DNA of 56,596 nucleotides from an uncultured Parabacteroides sp. (lineage in GTDB: Bacteria; Bacteroidota; Bacteroidia; Bacteroidales; Tannerellaceae): assembly GCA_949289155.1 (NCBI GenBank), contig CASEMX010000015.1, positions 1 through 56,596 of the forward strand, given 5' to 3'. A program made the position numbers and the translations under genes. The notes beneath the pieces were generated by a model. That model was not told the DNA's origin. It searched no databases and worked only from the letters and a program-made list of their open reading frames with translations. Below are positions 8,903 through 18,630 of this stretch, one piece after another; within the stretch, counting starts at the first letter, position 1; every line of letters starts with the position of its first letter.

Positions 8903-10501
8903 TTAAGAGTTGCGGGTAATGCTTGTATAGCGTTCGTCGTCATTCAGGATACGCAGTGCCTCCTGATAGCTGGCGTTCACATCGTTGATGATGTAGAAGT
9001 ACTCCGTCATGTCATAGAGGTCGCGGGCGATAAGCGCCTTGATTTGCAGCCGGATGAGGGGCAGCGAGCGGTTGTAGCCTGCCTCGTCGAACTTGATGCC
9101 CTTCTCATCAGCCAACTGGCGCAGATGGCTCATGATGTCGTCTGTCACCTCGAACTTTTCCTTATAAGTTGCCGGCTTCTTATATTTCTTCGCCAGCTCA
9201 TTGCGGTGCATATCCAAGTAATCCATAGCCACCCGGTTCACCAAGCCTTTGGAGACCAAGTCGCGATGGTAGTCCGAATATCTCGTCGTATCGATAGGGA
9301 TGAATACGTCCGGCATGATGCCCCCTCCTCCATAGACTGTCCGCTTGCTCAGCATAGTGCTGAACTTCAAAGAGTCAGGGAAGTGGATGCTATCTGCGCT
9401 CATCAGCTCCCCCCGGTTGTACCGGTCGATAAGGTCATGGGCGTAATCCTCGCCCTTCCCCTTCTCGTAGGGCTTCTGGATGCATCGGCCTGTCGGCGTA
9501 TAATAGCGCGCCACGGTGAGGCGAATCATCGAACCATCCGGTAAAGGCAGCGGACGTTGCACCAAGCCCTTGCCGAAGGTACGGCGACCGACTATCACGC
9601 CCCGGTCCCAATCCTGCACAGCTCCCGAAAGGATTTCGCTGGCACTTGCTGAGGACTCATCGACTAATACAACCAGCTTTCCCGTCTCGAAATTGCCCTG
9701 ATAAGTCGAGATGGCGTCCTGCCTCCGCTGTTTGTTTCCTTGGGTATAAACGATAAGTTTCCCCTTGGATAGGAACTCATCCGCCAACTCGATGGCAATG
9801 TTCAGGTAACCCCCGCCATTCCCTTCGAGGTCCAATATCAACTGCTTCATTCCCTTCTTCTGCAGTTTCTTCAGCGCCTCTCGGAATTCATCCGCCGACG
9901 AAGCCGCGAACCGGTTGAGCTTGATATAACCAGTGTTCTTATCCGCCATGTAAGCCGCATCGATGCTATATACCGGGATTTTCCCCCGTGTAATGTTGAA
10001 GTCCAGCAGTTCCGGCTCATCAGCTCGCTTCACCTTTACGCGCACCTCCGAGCCCTTAGGGCCCCGTAACCGCTTCATGATATCAGGTGTTTTCATCTTC
10101 ACCCCGGCAATGACGGTATCATTCACCTGCACAATACGGTCTCCTGCCATAAGCCCCACCTTTTCGGAAGGTCCGCCGGATATGACCTGAATCACGTACA
10201 CAGTATCCGTCAACATATTGAACTGTATACCGATACCATCGAAGTTCCCTTCCAGAGGTTCTGTCATCTCTTTGGTTTCCTCCGGGTCAGTATAAGTGGA
10301 ATGCGGGTCTAATTTCTCCAGCATTCCCGTGATGGCATCTTCCACTAACTTGCTTTCATCTGTCGGATCCACGTAGAGATTGCTGACGGCATATAACGCC
10401 ATCTGGAGTTTACGCGCGTCCATATCCCGTTTCTGTGCCGTAAGGGTGGTGGAGCAGGTTATCCCGGCAAAGATGAGTAAAGAATAAATAAACCGTTTCA
10501 T
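8903..10501 (-). CDS. S41-family carboxy-terminal processing protease with PDZ domain
   Basis: 532 aa with a signal peptide (MKRFIYSLLIFAGITCSTTLTA, then Q), so periplasmic or outer-membrane facing. A PDZ domain spans about residues 85-165 (GIGIQFNMLTDTVYVIQVISGGPSEKVGL region). The catalytic segment has VDESSASASEILSGAVQDW, with the nucleophilic serine, and TFGKG with the general-base lysine, giving the Ser-Lys dyad of CtpA/Prc proteases. About 150 residues follow the core. It sits 26 bases after coaD. In many Bacteroidota parE, coaD and an S41 protease are neighbours, which agrees with the order here. The target proteins cannot be read. Confidence 0.93.
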   Translation of the reverse strand: MKRFIYSLLIFAGITCSTTLTAQKRDMDARKLQMALYAVSNLYVDPTDESKLVEDAITGMLEKLDPHSTYTDPEETKEMTEPLEGNFDGIGIQFNMLTDTVYVIQVISGGPSEKVGLMAGDRIVQVNDTVIAGVKMKTPDIMKRLRGPKGSEVRVKVKRADEPELLDFNITRGKIPVYSIDAAYMADKNTGYIKLNRFAASSADEFREALKKLQKKGMKQLILDLEGNGGGYLNIAIELADEFLSKGKLIVYTQGNKQRRQDAISTYQGNFETGKLVVLVDESSASASEILSGAVQDWDRGVIVGRRTFGKGLVQRPLPLPDGSMIRLTVARYYTPTGRCIQKPYEKGKGEDYAHDLIDRYNRGELMSADSIHFPDSLKFSTMLSKRTVYGGGGIMPDVFIPIDTTRYSDYHRDLVSKGLVNRVAMDYLDMHRNELAKKYKKPATYKEKFEVTDDIMSHLRQLADEKGIKFDEAGYNRSLPLIRLQIKALIARDLYDMTEYFYIINDVNASYQEALRILNDDERYTSITRNS

Positions 10502-10527
10502 AATATCTTTTCCAAATGTATCTCTTG

Positions 10528-11013
10528 TTATAGTTGCATCCCTTTCGGTAAGAAACCAGTTATGTCCTTTCCGAAGTGCAGTAGTTCCCGTACCACGCTC
10601 GAACTGATATGCGCATACTGCGGTTCTGCCAGCAGGAAAATAGTTTCGATGCCGGTCAATTCCCGATTGATGTCGGCAATGGTCTTCTCATATTCGAAGT
10701 CAATGATAGAGCGGATGCCGCGTAGGATGAAATGCGCCCCCAGTTGCTTAGCTATATCAGTAGTCAATGTCTGATAAGTGACCACTTCGATACGTTCTTC
10801 CCCTCTATACAGCGCGCGAATCTCTTCCAGTCTTCGTTCCACTGGGAAACAGCACTGTTTCCCCTCGTTGATACCGATAGCGATAATTATTCGGTCAGCC
10901 AATTCCAGTCCGCGTTTCACCAGCGATTGGTGTCCAATTGTAAACGGGTCGAATGAGCCCGGAAAGAGCGCTATACGCTCGTGCTTATTATCTGTTTTTG
11001 TTCCCACGTTCAT
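10528..11013 (-). CDS. coaD: Phosphopantetheine adenylyltransferase
   Basis: 161 aa, the usual length. CoaD transfers AMP from ATP to 4'-phosphopantetheine to give dephospho-CoA, the penultimate step of coenzyme A synthesis. Hallmarks are the nucleotidyltransferase motif FPGSFDPFTIGHQSLV near the N-terminus (the TIGH signature), the mid-protein LRGIRSIIDFEYE segment, and ISSSVVRELLHFGKDI near the C-terminus. Cytoplasmic. It lies between parE and the S41 protease in the same direction. The ATG at 11013 gives a short extra N-terminal segment (NVGTKTDNKHERIA) before the first strand; no better start is seen. Confidence 0.96.
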   Translation of the reverse strand: MNVGTKTDNKHERIALFPGSFDPFTIGHQSLVKRGLELADRIIIAIGINEGKQCCFPVERRLEEIRALYRGEERIEVVTYQTLTTDIAKQLGAHFILRGIRSIIDFEYEKTIADINRELTGIETIFLLAEPQYAHISSSVVRELLHFGKDITGFLPKGMQL

Positions 11014-11067
11014 GAGTCTTTAGAGTCTAAATAGCTTGTCTTATGTCTTGCTCTTCGGATATCCACA

Positions 11068-12963
11068 TCATTGGATAATATCTTCTTCAATTACTAAGTT
11101 GTCAATGATGAATCCTTGTCGTTCCATGGTGTTTTTCCCCATGTAGAATTCCAGCATCTCTTTAACTGCATCCTCCTTTTTCATGGACACTTGGTCTAAC
11201 CGGATGTCTTTTCCGATGAAATGGCGGAACTCATCGGGTGAAATTTCCCCCAATCCTTTGAAGCGGGTGATTTCCGGATTCTTTCCTAACTCGCGGATAG
11301 CATTTTGTTTCTCTTCTTCACTATAACAATAAATAGTCTTTTGCTTATTACGTACACGGAAAAGAGGCGTTTGCAGGATATATACATGCTTCTGCTTGAT
11401 TAAATCCGGAAAGAACTGCAGGAAGAAGGTAATCAATAGCAGGCGGATATGCATTCCATCCACATCCGCATCAGTTGCAATGATTACTTTGTTATAGCGC
11501 AGCCCATCCAATCCGTCTTCGATATTCAGAGCGGCTTGTAAAAGATTGAACTCTTCGTTTTCATAAACAATCTTTTTGGTCAGTCCATAGCTATTCAATG
11601 GTTTTCCTCGTAAGCTGAAGACCGCTTGATAGTTCGGATCGCGACTTTTTGTAATAGAACCACTGGCCGAATCGCCCTCTGTGATAAAGATGCAGGTATC
11701 TTCTACATTCTCTCCCTTTGTATCGTTTAGATGAATGCGGCAATCACGTAATTTCTTGTTATGCAAATTTGCTTTCTTCGCTCTTTCACGAGCCAATTTA
11801 GTTACTCCGGCAATTGCCTTGCGTTCCTTTTCCGAATCTTGGATTTTTTTCAATAAAATATCGGATGTTTCCGCATCTTTATGCAGGTAATTGTCCAGTT
11901 CTTTCTTGAGGAAATCGCTGATGTACTTGGCTACGGTCGGACCATCCGGTCCCATGTCTTTCGAACCGAGCTTCGTCTTCGTCTGGCTTTCAAATACCGG
12001 CTCTTCAACTTTTATACTGATTGCTGCAACGATTCCTGCACGGATATCTGTGTATTCGAAATTCTTATTATAGTATTCCTTGATGACACGCCCGATTGCT
12101 TCTTTGAAAGCAGAAAGATGCGTCCCTCCTTGCGTCGTATGTTGTCCGTTGACAAATGAATAATATTCCTCACCATATTGATTGCTGTGCGTAATTACGA
12201 CTTCGATATCCTCTCCTTTCAGGTGAATAATCGGATAAAGTGGCTCGGTGGTCATATTTTCATTCAGTAAATCCACCAATCCCCTCCGGGAATAGAATTT
12301 CTTACCATTATATAATATGGTCAATCCGGAATTGAGGAAGACATAATTCTTGAGTAATGGCTCAATATATTCGTCTTTATATTCATAATCCTTGAATATT
12401 GTCTTATCTGGAATGAAGAATACCGACGTTCCGTTGGGTTCTTTGGTTGGTTGGATGGCTGATTCTTCCGTAACGATGGCTTTACTATATTCTACACGCT
12501 TACATTCGCCATCGCGGAAACTTGTAATTAGGAAATAACTGCTCAGTGCATTGACTGCTTTGATGCCGACGCCATTTAGTCCGACCGACTTTTTGAAAGC
12601 TTTACTGTCATATTTGGCTCCGGTATTCATTTTGCTGGAGACATCGACCACTTTGCCTAACGGAATCCCTCGGCCGTAATCTCTAACCGATACTGTTCCT
12701 TCGCTGATAGTTACTTCAATTGTTTTTCCGAATCCCATCATGTATTCGTCAATTGAGTTATCAAGCACCTCTTTTAATAGGACATAAATTCCGTCGTCCG
12801 AATGATTTCCGTCGCCTAATTTGCCGATATACATACCCGGACGTCGCCTGATATGTTCCATCCAGTCTAATGTCTTAATATCTTCGTCGCTATAAGATAC
12901 GGTTCCTTCCGTTGGCAAGTTCAACAAATCTTTTTCTTCTTTGCTGTTATCTCCGTTGTTCAT
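11068..12963 (-). CDS. parE: DNA topoisomerase IV subunit B (type IIA, GyrB/ParE family)
   Basis: 631 aa from the ATG at 12963; a longer reading from 13089 would overlap the upstream gene and adds non-homologous residues, so it is rejected. The GHKL ATPase region has [15 protein letters not shown] and GRGIPLG, followed by [14 protein letters not shown]. The TOPRIM part has [11 protein letters not shown] and [10 protein letters not shown], which bind magnesium, and the C-terminus has [13 protein letters not shown]. The short length without a GyrB-type insertion favours topoisomerase IV B over gyrase B. The gene follows the acetyltransferase by 10 bases and precedes coaD. The partner subunit gene (parC) is not next to it here, although the two often are neighbours. 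Confidence 0.93.
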   Translation of the reverse strand: MNNGDNSKEEKDLLNLPTEGTVSYSDEDIKTLDWMEHIRRRPGMYIGKLGDGNHSDDGIYVLLKEVLDNSIDEYMMGFGKTIEVTISEGTVSVRDYGRGIPLGKVVDVSSKMNTGAKYDSKAFKKSVGLNGVGIKAVNALSSYFLITSFRDGECKRVEYSKAIVTEESAIQPTKEPNGTSVFFIPDKTIFKDYEYKDEYIEPLLKNYVFLNSGLTILYNGKKFYSRRGLVDLLNENMTTEPLYPIIHLKGEDIEVVITHSNQYGEEYYSFVNGQHTTQGGTHLSAFKEAIGRVIKEYYNKNFEYTDIRAGIVAAISIKVEEPVFESQTKTKLGSKDMGPDGPTVAKYISDFLKKELDNYLHKDAETSDILLKKIQDSEKERKAIAGVTKLARERAKKANLHNKKLRDCRIHLNDTKGENVEDTCIFITEGDSASGSITKSRDPNYQAVFSLRGKPLNSYGLTKKIVYENEEFNLLQAALNIEDGLDGLRYNKVIIATDADVDGMHIRLLLITFFLQFFPDLIKQKHVYILQTPLFRVRNKQKTIYCYSEEEKQNAIRELGKNPEITRFKGLGEISPDEFRHFIGKDIRLDQVSMKKEDAVKEMLEFYMGKNTMERQGFIIDNLVIEEDIIQ

Positions 12964-12973
12964 TCTTCGTTTC

Positions 12974-14110
12974 TTATTTAGAGATTCGTTTGATAAACGC
13001 TCTTCTGGTCTTATGATGTTCGCGCTTGAAATAGCTCCATTGAGCCTGCACAGCATTATTTGTTTCCAGTTCCGGATTACTTTCGGCATAGACCACGCCC
13101 AGTCGGTTGTAGACAGGAATCAAATCATTGAAAAGAAGCGCATTCACCCCTTTGCTTTGGTATTCGGGCAAAACGCCGGTGAGGTACAGGTCAATCACTT
13201 TGGGCTTCGACTTCAATGCCTTCAAGAGGTAAATCCATCCCAACGGGAAAAGATGCCCGCGCGCCTTCTGCATCGCTTTCGAGAGGCTGGGAAGCGAAAT
13301 GCCGAATCCGACCACCTCGTCGTCCGCATCCCGCGTAATGACCGTCACCAGCTCATAGCGCAACATCGGGATATACATATTGATATAATAATCGATTTGC
13401 TTCTCGGTCAGGGCAGAGAATCCATAAAGCGGCTCGAAGGCGGCATTCAGCGTGTGGAATATCTTATGGGCATACGGCATAATCTCCTCTTTGTTCTTGA
13501 ATTTGCGGATAGAAAGGCCATATTTCTTCCGGACGATTTCGCCGATGCGCTGATGTTTTTCCGGAATGCCTTCGCGGGGAACGAATATCTTAAACTCATG
13601 CCAATCCTGGTCTTTCTCGAATCCCATCCGTTCCATGTGCTTCGGATAATAGGGATAATTGTAGATAGTGGCCATCGTCCCGAGCTGGTCGAATCCTTCC
13701 ACCAGCATCCCTTCGTGGTCCATATCGGTAAATCCCATCGGTCCATGAAGCTCGTTCATGCCCTTCGCCTTGGCCCATTGGATAACAGCGTTGAATAAAG
13801 CATCTACTACTTCGGCATCGTCTATAAAGTCCACAAAACCAAAGCGTGCGCGCTTTTCTTCCCACGCCGCATTGCTTCCGCGGTTGATGATTCCGGCGAT
13901 GCGCCCTGCGATTTTTCCGTCCTTGTAGGCCAGAAACAGGATGGCGTCGCACACCTCGAACGCCGGGTTCTTTTCCTTGTCCAGCGTCATCATTTCCTCT
14001 TCAATCAGGCAAGGCACGTAATAGGGATTGCCTTTATACAAATCGATGCTGAACTTGACAAATTTTTTCAGCTCTTGTTTCGTCGTTACTTCTCTTATTT
14101 CTACGCTCAT
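12974..14110 (-). CDS. GNAT-fold N-acetyltransferase-like protein
   Basis: 378 aa, two-part protein resembling YghO-type acetyltransferases common in Bacteroidota. The N-terminal part has [17 protein letters not shown] and later [20 protein letters not shown], which match the beta strands leading to the acetyl-CoA site; the second half holds [21 protein letters not shown], a Q/RxxG-like acetyl-CoA pyrophosphate loop. No signal peptide. It heads the minus-strand run that contains parE, coaD and the protease. The acceptor substrate is unknown. Confidence 0.8.
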   Translation of the reverse strand: MSVEIREVTTKQELKKFVKFSIDLYKGNPYYVPCLIEEEMMTLDKEKNPAFEVCDAILFLAYKDGKIAGRIAGIINRGSNAAWEEKRARFGFVDFIDDAEVVDALFNAVIQWAKAKGMNELHGPMGFTDMDHEGMLVEGFDQLGTMATIYNYPYYPKHMERMGFEKDQDWHEFKIFVPREGIPEKHQRIGEIVRKKYGLSIRKFKNKEEIMPYAHKIFHTLNAAFEPLYGFSALTEKQIDYYINMYIPMLRYELVTVITRDADDEVVGFGISLPSLSKAMQKARGHLFPLGWIYLLKALKSKPKVIDLYLTGVLPEYQSKGVNALLFNDLIPVYNRLGVVYAESNPELETNNAVQAQWSYFKREHHKTRRAFIKRISK

Positions 14111-14301
14111 TGATTTATTCTGCTTTGGAGGGCAAAGTTACTTATTTTTTTGAAAAGCTGATTATGTGAGTGGAGATTAGAGGGGGTACAGATATTTCCT
14201 TTCTCCAGTCTTGCTGGAATGGAATATTCTTGATACCTTGCACATTGTTTTTAATCATTTAACGGATAGATGGGTTAATTTCCCTATAATAGGACTGAGA
14301 T

Positions 14302-14871
14302 ATGCCGAGATTAGATCGTACTGACGAATTATTCAGGCGGATTTCTTTACAAGATGACGAAAAGGCTTTTCGTTGCTTGTTTTATGACTACTTTGCTCCG
14401 TTGTGCGTCTTTGCGCATCGTTACATCGAAGAGGAGGAAAGTTGTGAAGATATTGTGCAGGAAACCTTTTATCGGATATGGAAGAATCGCAAATCGTTAT
14501 GTATTGAGACTTCCGCACGGAACTTTTTGCTTGCAAGCGTACGAAACAGTTGTTTGGATTTGTTGCGGCGTCAAGCGGCGGAGATGCGTTGGGCGGAACA
14601 GGCTCAGGCGGAGGCCAGTGATGCCTATATGCCGGAGTTATATACGACGGCTGAGTTGGAACAGTTGCTGGATAGTGCATTGGATAAGTTGCCTGAGCCG
14701 ATTGCTTCGACTTTCCGGAGCAATCGCTTCGAAGGAAAGACCTATGCAGAGATTGCAGCAGAGAAAACACTCTCCATCAAGACCATCGAAGCCTATATGT
14801 CGAAGGCGCTGAGGTTTTTGCGCCAAGAGCTAAGGGATTATTTACCTTTCTTAATGCTATTTCTGGATTGA
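14302..14871 (+). CDS. ECF-type RNA polymerase sigma-70 factor
   Basis: 189 aa. Region 2 is visible as FRCLFYDYFAPLCVFAHRYI and CEDIVQETFYRIWKNR (DNA melting and core binding); region 4 as LPEPIASTFRSNRFEGKTYAEIA followed by a helix-turn-helix, which would contact the -35 promoter box. The sequence is of the Bacteroidota FecI-like class that usually controls a nearby SusC/SusD nutrient-uptake operon. The FecR-type anti-sigma gene follows 53 bases later. No SusC/D genes follow; the next gene is aroA. The regulon is therefore not evident from this window. Confidence 0.93.
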   Translation: MPRLDRTDELFRRISLQDDEKAFRCLFYDYFAPLCVFAHRYIEEEESCEDIVQETFYRIWKNRKSLCIETSARNFLLASVRNSCLDLLRRQAAEMRWAEQAQAEASDAYMPELYTTAELEQLLDSALDKLPEPIASTFRSNRFEGKTYAEIAAEKTLSIKTIEAYMSKALRFLRQELRDYLPFLMLFLD

Positions 14872-14924
14872 TGGATAGGGAAAGAGGTTGTGTATGCGTC
14901 TATATAATATAAGATGAATAAGGT

Positions 14925-15857
14925 ATGAAAGAAGAAAAAGTAGGACAGGACGAAGGAGAAAAGCGTGTGTTGGAGCTGGTTGACCGTTTGGCAGCTCAAA
15001 AGAGGGTTGATGTTGACCGGAACTGGGCGCAGTTGGAGCAGCGTATCCGTAAGGAGGAGCAACGCATGCGGTGGTATCGGTTCATACGTTCGGCTGCGGC
15101 TATTTTATTGCTTCCGGCTCTGCTCTTGTCCGGATTCTTGTATTATCATTTGCGGGAATTGCAGCAGCTTCCTGCGGAACAGGTTGAATTGACGACGGCT
15201 TATGGTATGATTTCAAAGATTATCTTGTCCGACGGCTCGGAGGTTTGGCTTAATTCAGGCTCCAAATTGGTTTATCCGCAGCGGTTCGTGGGCAAACATC
15301 GCGAGGTTTATCTTTCCGGAGAGGCTTATTTCAAGGTAAAATCCGATTCTTCCCACCGTTTTGATGTGAAAACCTCGGATGGAATAACGGTCAGTGCGTA
15401 CGGAACGGAGTTTAATGTGCAGGCTTATGCCGATGAATCGAGGGTAGAAGCAACGTTGGCAGAAGGAAATATCACCGTGGAACACCCCGAATATCAGGTA
15501 AAAGAGACGCTGAAGCCCGGTGAGCAATTGCGCTATTTCAAGAAAGACCGGCAGACCGACCTCCGGGCGGTTAACTTGTCTGCCGAAACGGCATGGCGGG
15601 AGGGTAAAATCCTCTTCCGGCGCACGTCGATGAAGGAGGTTGCCCGTCAACTTTCGCGCCACTTCAATGTCGATATCCAATTGCAAGGGCAAGAAATCTG
15701 CGATTATTCTTATTCCGCTACATTTACGACCGAGACGTTGACCGAAATTCTCTCTTTGTTAGAAAAAACAGCCCCGATTCAATGCGAGATTATCGAGCCG
15801 GAGCAACAAAGCGACTATGCTTTCTCCCGGAAGAGGGTAGTTATTCGTCCTTTATAA
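14925..15857 (+). CDS. FecR-family anti-sigma factor
   Basis: 310 aa. A cytoplasmic N-terminal part of about 45 residues (to bind the sigma factor), one membrane helix (about 50-72, SAAAILLLPALLLSGFLYYH), then the periplasmic FecR domain with LSDGSEVWLNSGSKLVYPQRF-like strands and GEAYFKVKSD. The C-terminal 80 residues resemble DUF4974, which in this family receives the signal from a TonB receptor. Paired with the ECF sigma factor at 14302. A 22-bp palindromic array starts 36 bases after the stop. No receptor gene is adjacent. Confidence 0.92.
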   Translation: MKEEKVGQDEGEKRVLELVDRLAAQKRVDVDRNWAQLEQRIRKEEQRMRWYRFIRSAAAILLLPALLLSGFLYYHLRELQQLPAEQVELTTAYGMISKIILSDGSEVWLNSGSKLVYPQRFVGKHREVYLSGEAYFKVKSDSSHRFDVKTSDGITVSAYGTEFNVQAYADESRVEATLAEGNITVEHPEYQVKETLKPGEQLRYFKKDRQTDLRAVNLSAETAWREGKILFRRTSMKEVARQLSRHFNVDIQLQGQEICDYSYSATFTTETLTEILSLLEKTAPIQCEIIEPEQQSDYAFSRKRVVIRPL

Positions 15858-15892
15858 GGCACTTCCGGACCTTCAGGACAGGACGTACGAAT

Positions 15893-15978
15893 CGGACAAC
15901 AGCTGTGATATAATCGGACAACAGTTGAGTTACATGCGGACAACAACTGTGTAACATACGGACAACAGCTGTTGTCCG
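15893..15978. repeat. Array of four CGGACAAC(A/A)GCTGT-type units, exactly 22 bp apart
   Basis: CGGACAAC begins at 15893, 15915, 15937 and 15959, a strict 22-bp period. Units continue with AGCTGT, AGTTGA, AACTGT and AGCTGT. The last copy is a perfect 20-bp palindrome, CGGACAACAGCTGTTGTCCG (15959-15978). Between-unit bases differ. The array lies between the anti-sigma gene and aroA; aroA's -7 box is 68 bases further on. Confidence 0.92.
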
Positions 15979-16075
15979 ATTTCTATCTCCTATGTTAAGT
16001 AACTTTTAGTCGGCAGAAAAAGTTTTTTATAACCGGATATTTCGCTATTTTTGCAGGCAAATAAGAGGATGATTC

Positions 16076-17311
16076 ATGAACTACATAATCAAAGCGCCGG
16101 TTGATGGAGTGAAAGCCTCTATACAATTGCCGGCTTCCAAGAGTATTTCAAACCGGGTGTTGATATTGGATGCGCTGAGTTATAACCCTTTTGATGCGCA
16201 GAATCTGGCGGATTGCGATGATACGCGGGTGTTGTACGATGCGCTCCATTCGAATGAGGGATGCGATTTCGATATTAAGGCGGCGGGTACGGCGATGCGT
16301 TTCCTGACGGCTTTCTTGTCGAAAATCGTGGGGGAATGGACCATAACAGGTACGGAACGTATGAAGAACCGTCCGATAAAGATTCTGGTTGATGCGTTGA
16401 ATAGCGTAGGAGCACGGATAGAATATATGGAAAAAGAGGGATTTCCGCCTTTGCGTATCTTCGGTAGTGCATTGCAAGGGGGAGAAATCAGTTTGGACGG
16501 GAGCGTCAGCTCGCAATATATCTCTGCTTTGCTGATGATTGCGCCAACGATGGAAAAAGGATTGACCTTGCATCTGACGGGAAAGATTATTTCGAAGCCT
16601 TATATCCATCTGACGTTGCAATTGATGCGCCAATATGGTGTAAAGGCGGAATGGATAGGCTCGACTATCAAAGTGCAGCCGCAAAACTATGTGCCTTTGC
16701 GATACAGGGTAGAATCGGATTGGAGCGCTGCCTCTTATTGGTATGAAATCATGGCATTGTCGCGCCAATCGGAGGTAGAGCTGAAAGGATTGGTCAAGAA
16801 CAGTCTGCAAGGGGATGCCGCCGGTGCGAAACTCTTTGCCCAAATCGGTGTCGGGACGACCTTTACGCCGGAGGGTGTGTCGCTTCGTCGGAATGGAAAT
16901 ACCTGCCGGAAATTGGTTTATGACTTTGTAAATGAGCCGGACTTGGCACAAACGTTCGTAGTGACCTGTGCTTTGCTCGGAATACCCTTCCATTTCTCCG
17001 GATTGCAGAGCTTGAAGATAAAGGAGACCGACCGTATCGAGGCGCTGAAGAATGAATTGCGAAAATTGGGGTATCTCCTGACAGATAAGTGCGGAAGTAT
17101 TTTGGAATGGAACGGTGAACGGTGCGAACCGGACGAGCATCCGCTGATAGCTACCTACGAAGACCATCGTATGGCCATGGCATTTGCTCCAGCGGCTTTG
17201 GTCCGCCCGGAAGGAATCCGAATTGCCCATCCTGAAGTGGTGAGCAAAAGCTATCCGCATTACTGGGAGGATTTGAGAAAGGCTGGGTTTGTAGTCGAAG
17301 AGGAAAGATAA
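16076..17311 (+). CDS. aroA: 3-phosphoshikimate 1-carboxyvinyltransferase (EPSP synthase)
   Basis: 411 aa, slightly short for the family, as in Bacteroidota. AroA joins shikimate 3-phosphate and phosphoenolpyruvate in the shikimate pathway for aromatic amino acids. The substrate-binding start LPASKSISNRVLIL, the AAGTAMRFLTAFL loop (class with A-G-T), SSQYISALLM, and KETDRIEALKNELRKLG near the C-terminus are seen, along with DHRMAMAFAPAAL. Cytoplasmic. A TATTTTTG box at 16046-16053 fits the -7 element 23 bases before the ATG. It heads a plus-strand operon that runs to the flippase at 25427. Confidence 0.97.
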   Translation: MNYIIKAPVDGVKASIQLPASKSISNRVLILDALSYNPFDAQNLADCDDTRVLYDALHSNEGCDFDIKAAGTAMRFLTAFLSKIVGEWTITGTERMKNRPIKILVDALNSVGARIEYMEKEGFPPLRIFGSALQGGEISLDGSVSSQYISALLMIAPTMEKGLTLHLTGKIISKPYIHLTLQLMRQYGVKAEWIGSTIKVQPQNYVPLRYRVESDWSAASYWYEIMALSRQSEVELKGLVKNSLQGDAAGAKLFAQIGVGTTFTPEGVSLRRNGNTCRKLVYDFVNEPDLAQTFVVTCALLGIPFHFSGLQSLKIKETDRIEALKNELRKLGYLLTDKCGSILEWNGERCEPDEHPLIATYEDHRMAMAFAPAALVRPEGIRIAHPEVVSKSYPHYWEDLRKAGFVVEEER

Positions 17312-17335
17312 AGACAGGAAATTATCGGTTTAGCT

Positions 17336-17755
17336 ATGTGGTATCTGATATTAAGTTTAGTCGCCTTAGGCGTACTTGTGGCCATCTTCGGTTATTTTCG
17401 GAATAAGAAGCTGGAGCGGATGTTGGAACGCGGGGAGATTTCGGAAATTCCCGAAGCAAAAGAGATTCCGGAAGAGTGTTGCGGACAACATGAAACCTGC
17501 GAGCGGGATAGCTTGTTGGCGGCGGTCAGCAAGCAGATAGAATATTATGATGATGAGGAGCTGGACCGCTTCAAAGGTGTCGAACCGGATGCGTACGGGG
17601 ATGCCGACGTCGAGGAATTTCGGGAAGTTCTTTATACATTGCAAGAGGTTGAAGTGGCAGGATGGCTCCGTAGTTTACAACTCCGAGGGGTCAATCTTCC
17701 GGATGCCCTGAAGGACGAAGCCTTTTTGATTGTAGGGGAGCGGAGGATACATTAA
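17336..17755 (+). CDS. Small membrane-anchored protein of unknown function
   Basis: 139 aa. One N-terminal membrane helix (WYLILSLVALGVLVAIFGYF) followed by a charged linker, a short cysteine group (ECCGQHETC, about residues 47-55) and a soluble C-terminal half with many acidic residues. I do not recognise a domain with a known role; similar small proteins are seen next to aroA and transporter genes in Bacteroidota. The Cys/His group could bind a metal, which would fit the metal ABC permease 21 bases downstream, but that is only inference. Co-transcribed with aroA judging by the 24-base gap. Confidence 0.75.
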   Translation: MWYLILSLVALGVLVAIFGYFRNKKLERMLERGEISEIPEAKEIPEECCGQHETCERDSLLAAVSKQIEYYDDEELDRFKGVEPDAYGDADVEEFREVLYTLQEVEVAGWLRSLQLRGVNLPDALKDEAFLIVGERRIH

Positions 17756-17776
17756 GCCTAATTTATTTACAGACAG

Positions 17777-18571
17777 ATGGACCTATTTCAATATGCCTTT
17801 TTTCAGAACGCCTTGTTGGGGAGTTTGCTGACGGCAATCGCTTGCGGGATTGTCGGAACCTATATTGTGGCCCGGCGGTTGGTTTTCATCAGCGGAGGAA
17901 TCACTCATGCCTCATTCGGTGGCTTGGGATTGGGATTTTATTTGGGTGTAAATCCAATAATGACGGCGATGGTCTTTTCTGTATTGGCGGCTTTCGGAGT
18001 AGAGTGGGCAAGTAAGTCCCAGCAGATTCGCGAAGATTCTGCCATTGCCGGAGTTTGGTCGTTGGGAATGGCGTTGGGTGTGATATTTATCTTCTTGACA
18101 CCGGGCTATGCGCCGAATCTTTCTGCCTATTTGTTCGGGAATATTTTGACGATATCGCAAACGGATATTTGGGCAAGTACCGTGTTGGTGCTGGCATTGT
18201 TGCTTTTTATTGGACTCTACCTCCGGGAAATCGTCTATATTGCTTTCGATCCGAATTTTGCAAAGACTCAGAAACTTCCGGTCAAGGCATTCGAGTACAT
18301 TATGATGTGTTTTATTGCGATAACGATTGTGCTTTCCATTCGGATGGTCGGAATCATGTTGTTGATGAGTCTGCTTACCCTGCCCCAAATAACGGTCAAT
18401 ATCCTGACATCTGACTATCGGAAAATCATGTGGGGGAGTATGGCGGTTGCTTTTATCGGTTCTGTAGTCGGATTGATACTTTCTTATTTCTTAAATATTC
18501 CGTCGGGAGCATTCATTATATTGGTTTTGGTTCTCTTTTTCTTGCTTGTAAAATGTTGCAAGAAAGGATAA
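17777..18571 (+). CDS. Metal ABC transporter permease (ZnuB/MntB type)
   Basis: 264 aa with about eight membrane segments. The start LFQYAFFQNALLGSLLTAIACG and the segment RLVFISGGITHASFGGLGLG are characteristic of ABC-3 family permeases that carry zinc, manganese or iron. The matching ATPase and binding protein are not in this window, so it is an orphan here. It ends 59 bases before the porW start. The identity of the metal cannot be determined from the sequence. Confidence 0.9.
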   Translation: MDLFQYAFFQNALLGSLLTAIACGIVGTYIVARRLVFISGGITHASFGGLGLGFYLGVNPIMTAMVFSVLAAFGVEWASKSQQIREDSAIAGVWSLGMALGVIFIFLTPGYAPNLSAYLFGNILTISQTDIWASTVLVLALLLFIGLYLREIVYIAFDPNFAKTQKLPVKAFEYIMMCFIAITIVLSIRMVGIMLLMSLLTLPQITVNILTSDYRKIMWGSMAVAFIGSVVGLILSYFLNIPSGAFIILVLVLFFLLVKCCKKG

Positions 18572-18630
18572 ATATCTGCAATAAAACCGATAGTTAATAC
18601 GTTTATGTAGCATAAAATCAGAAAAAGCAG

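Noticed and set aside
12964-13089. Longer N-terminus for ParE
   Set aside because: It would overlap the acetyltransferase 3' end in another frame and has no similarity to the family.
16148-17260. 370-aa minus-strand frame inside aroA
   Set aside because: Antisense to a complete EPSP synthase gene.
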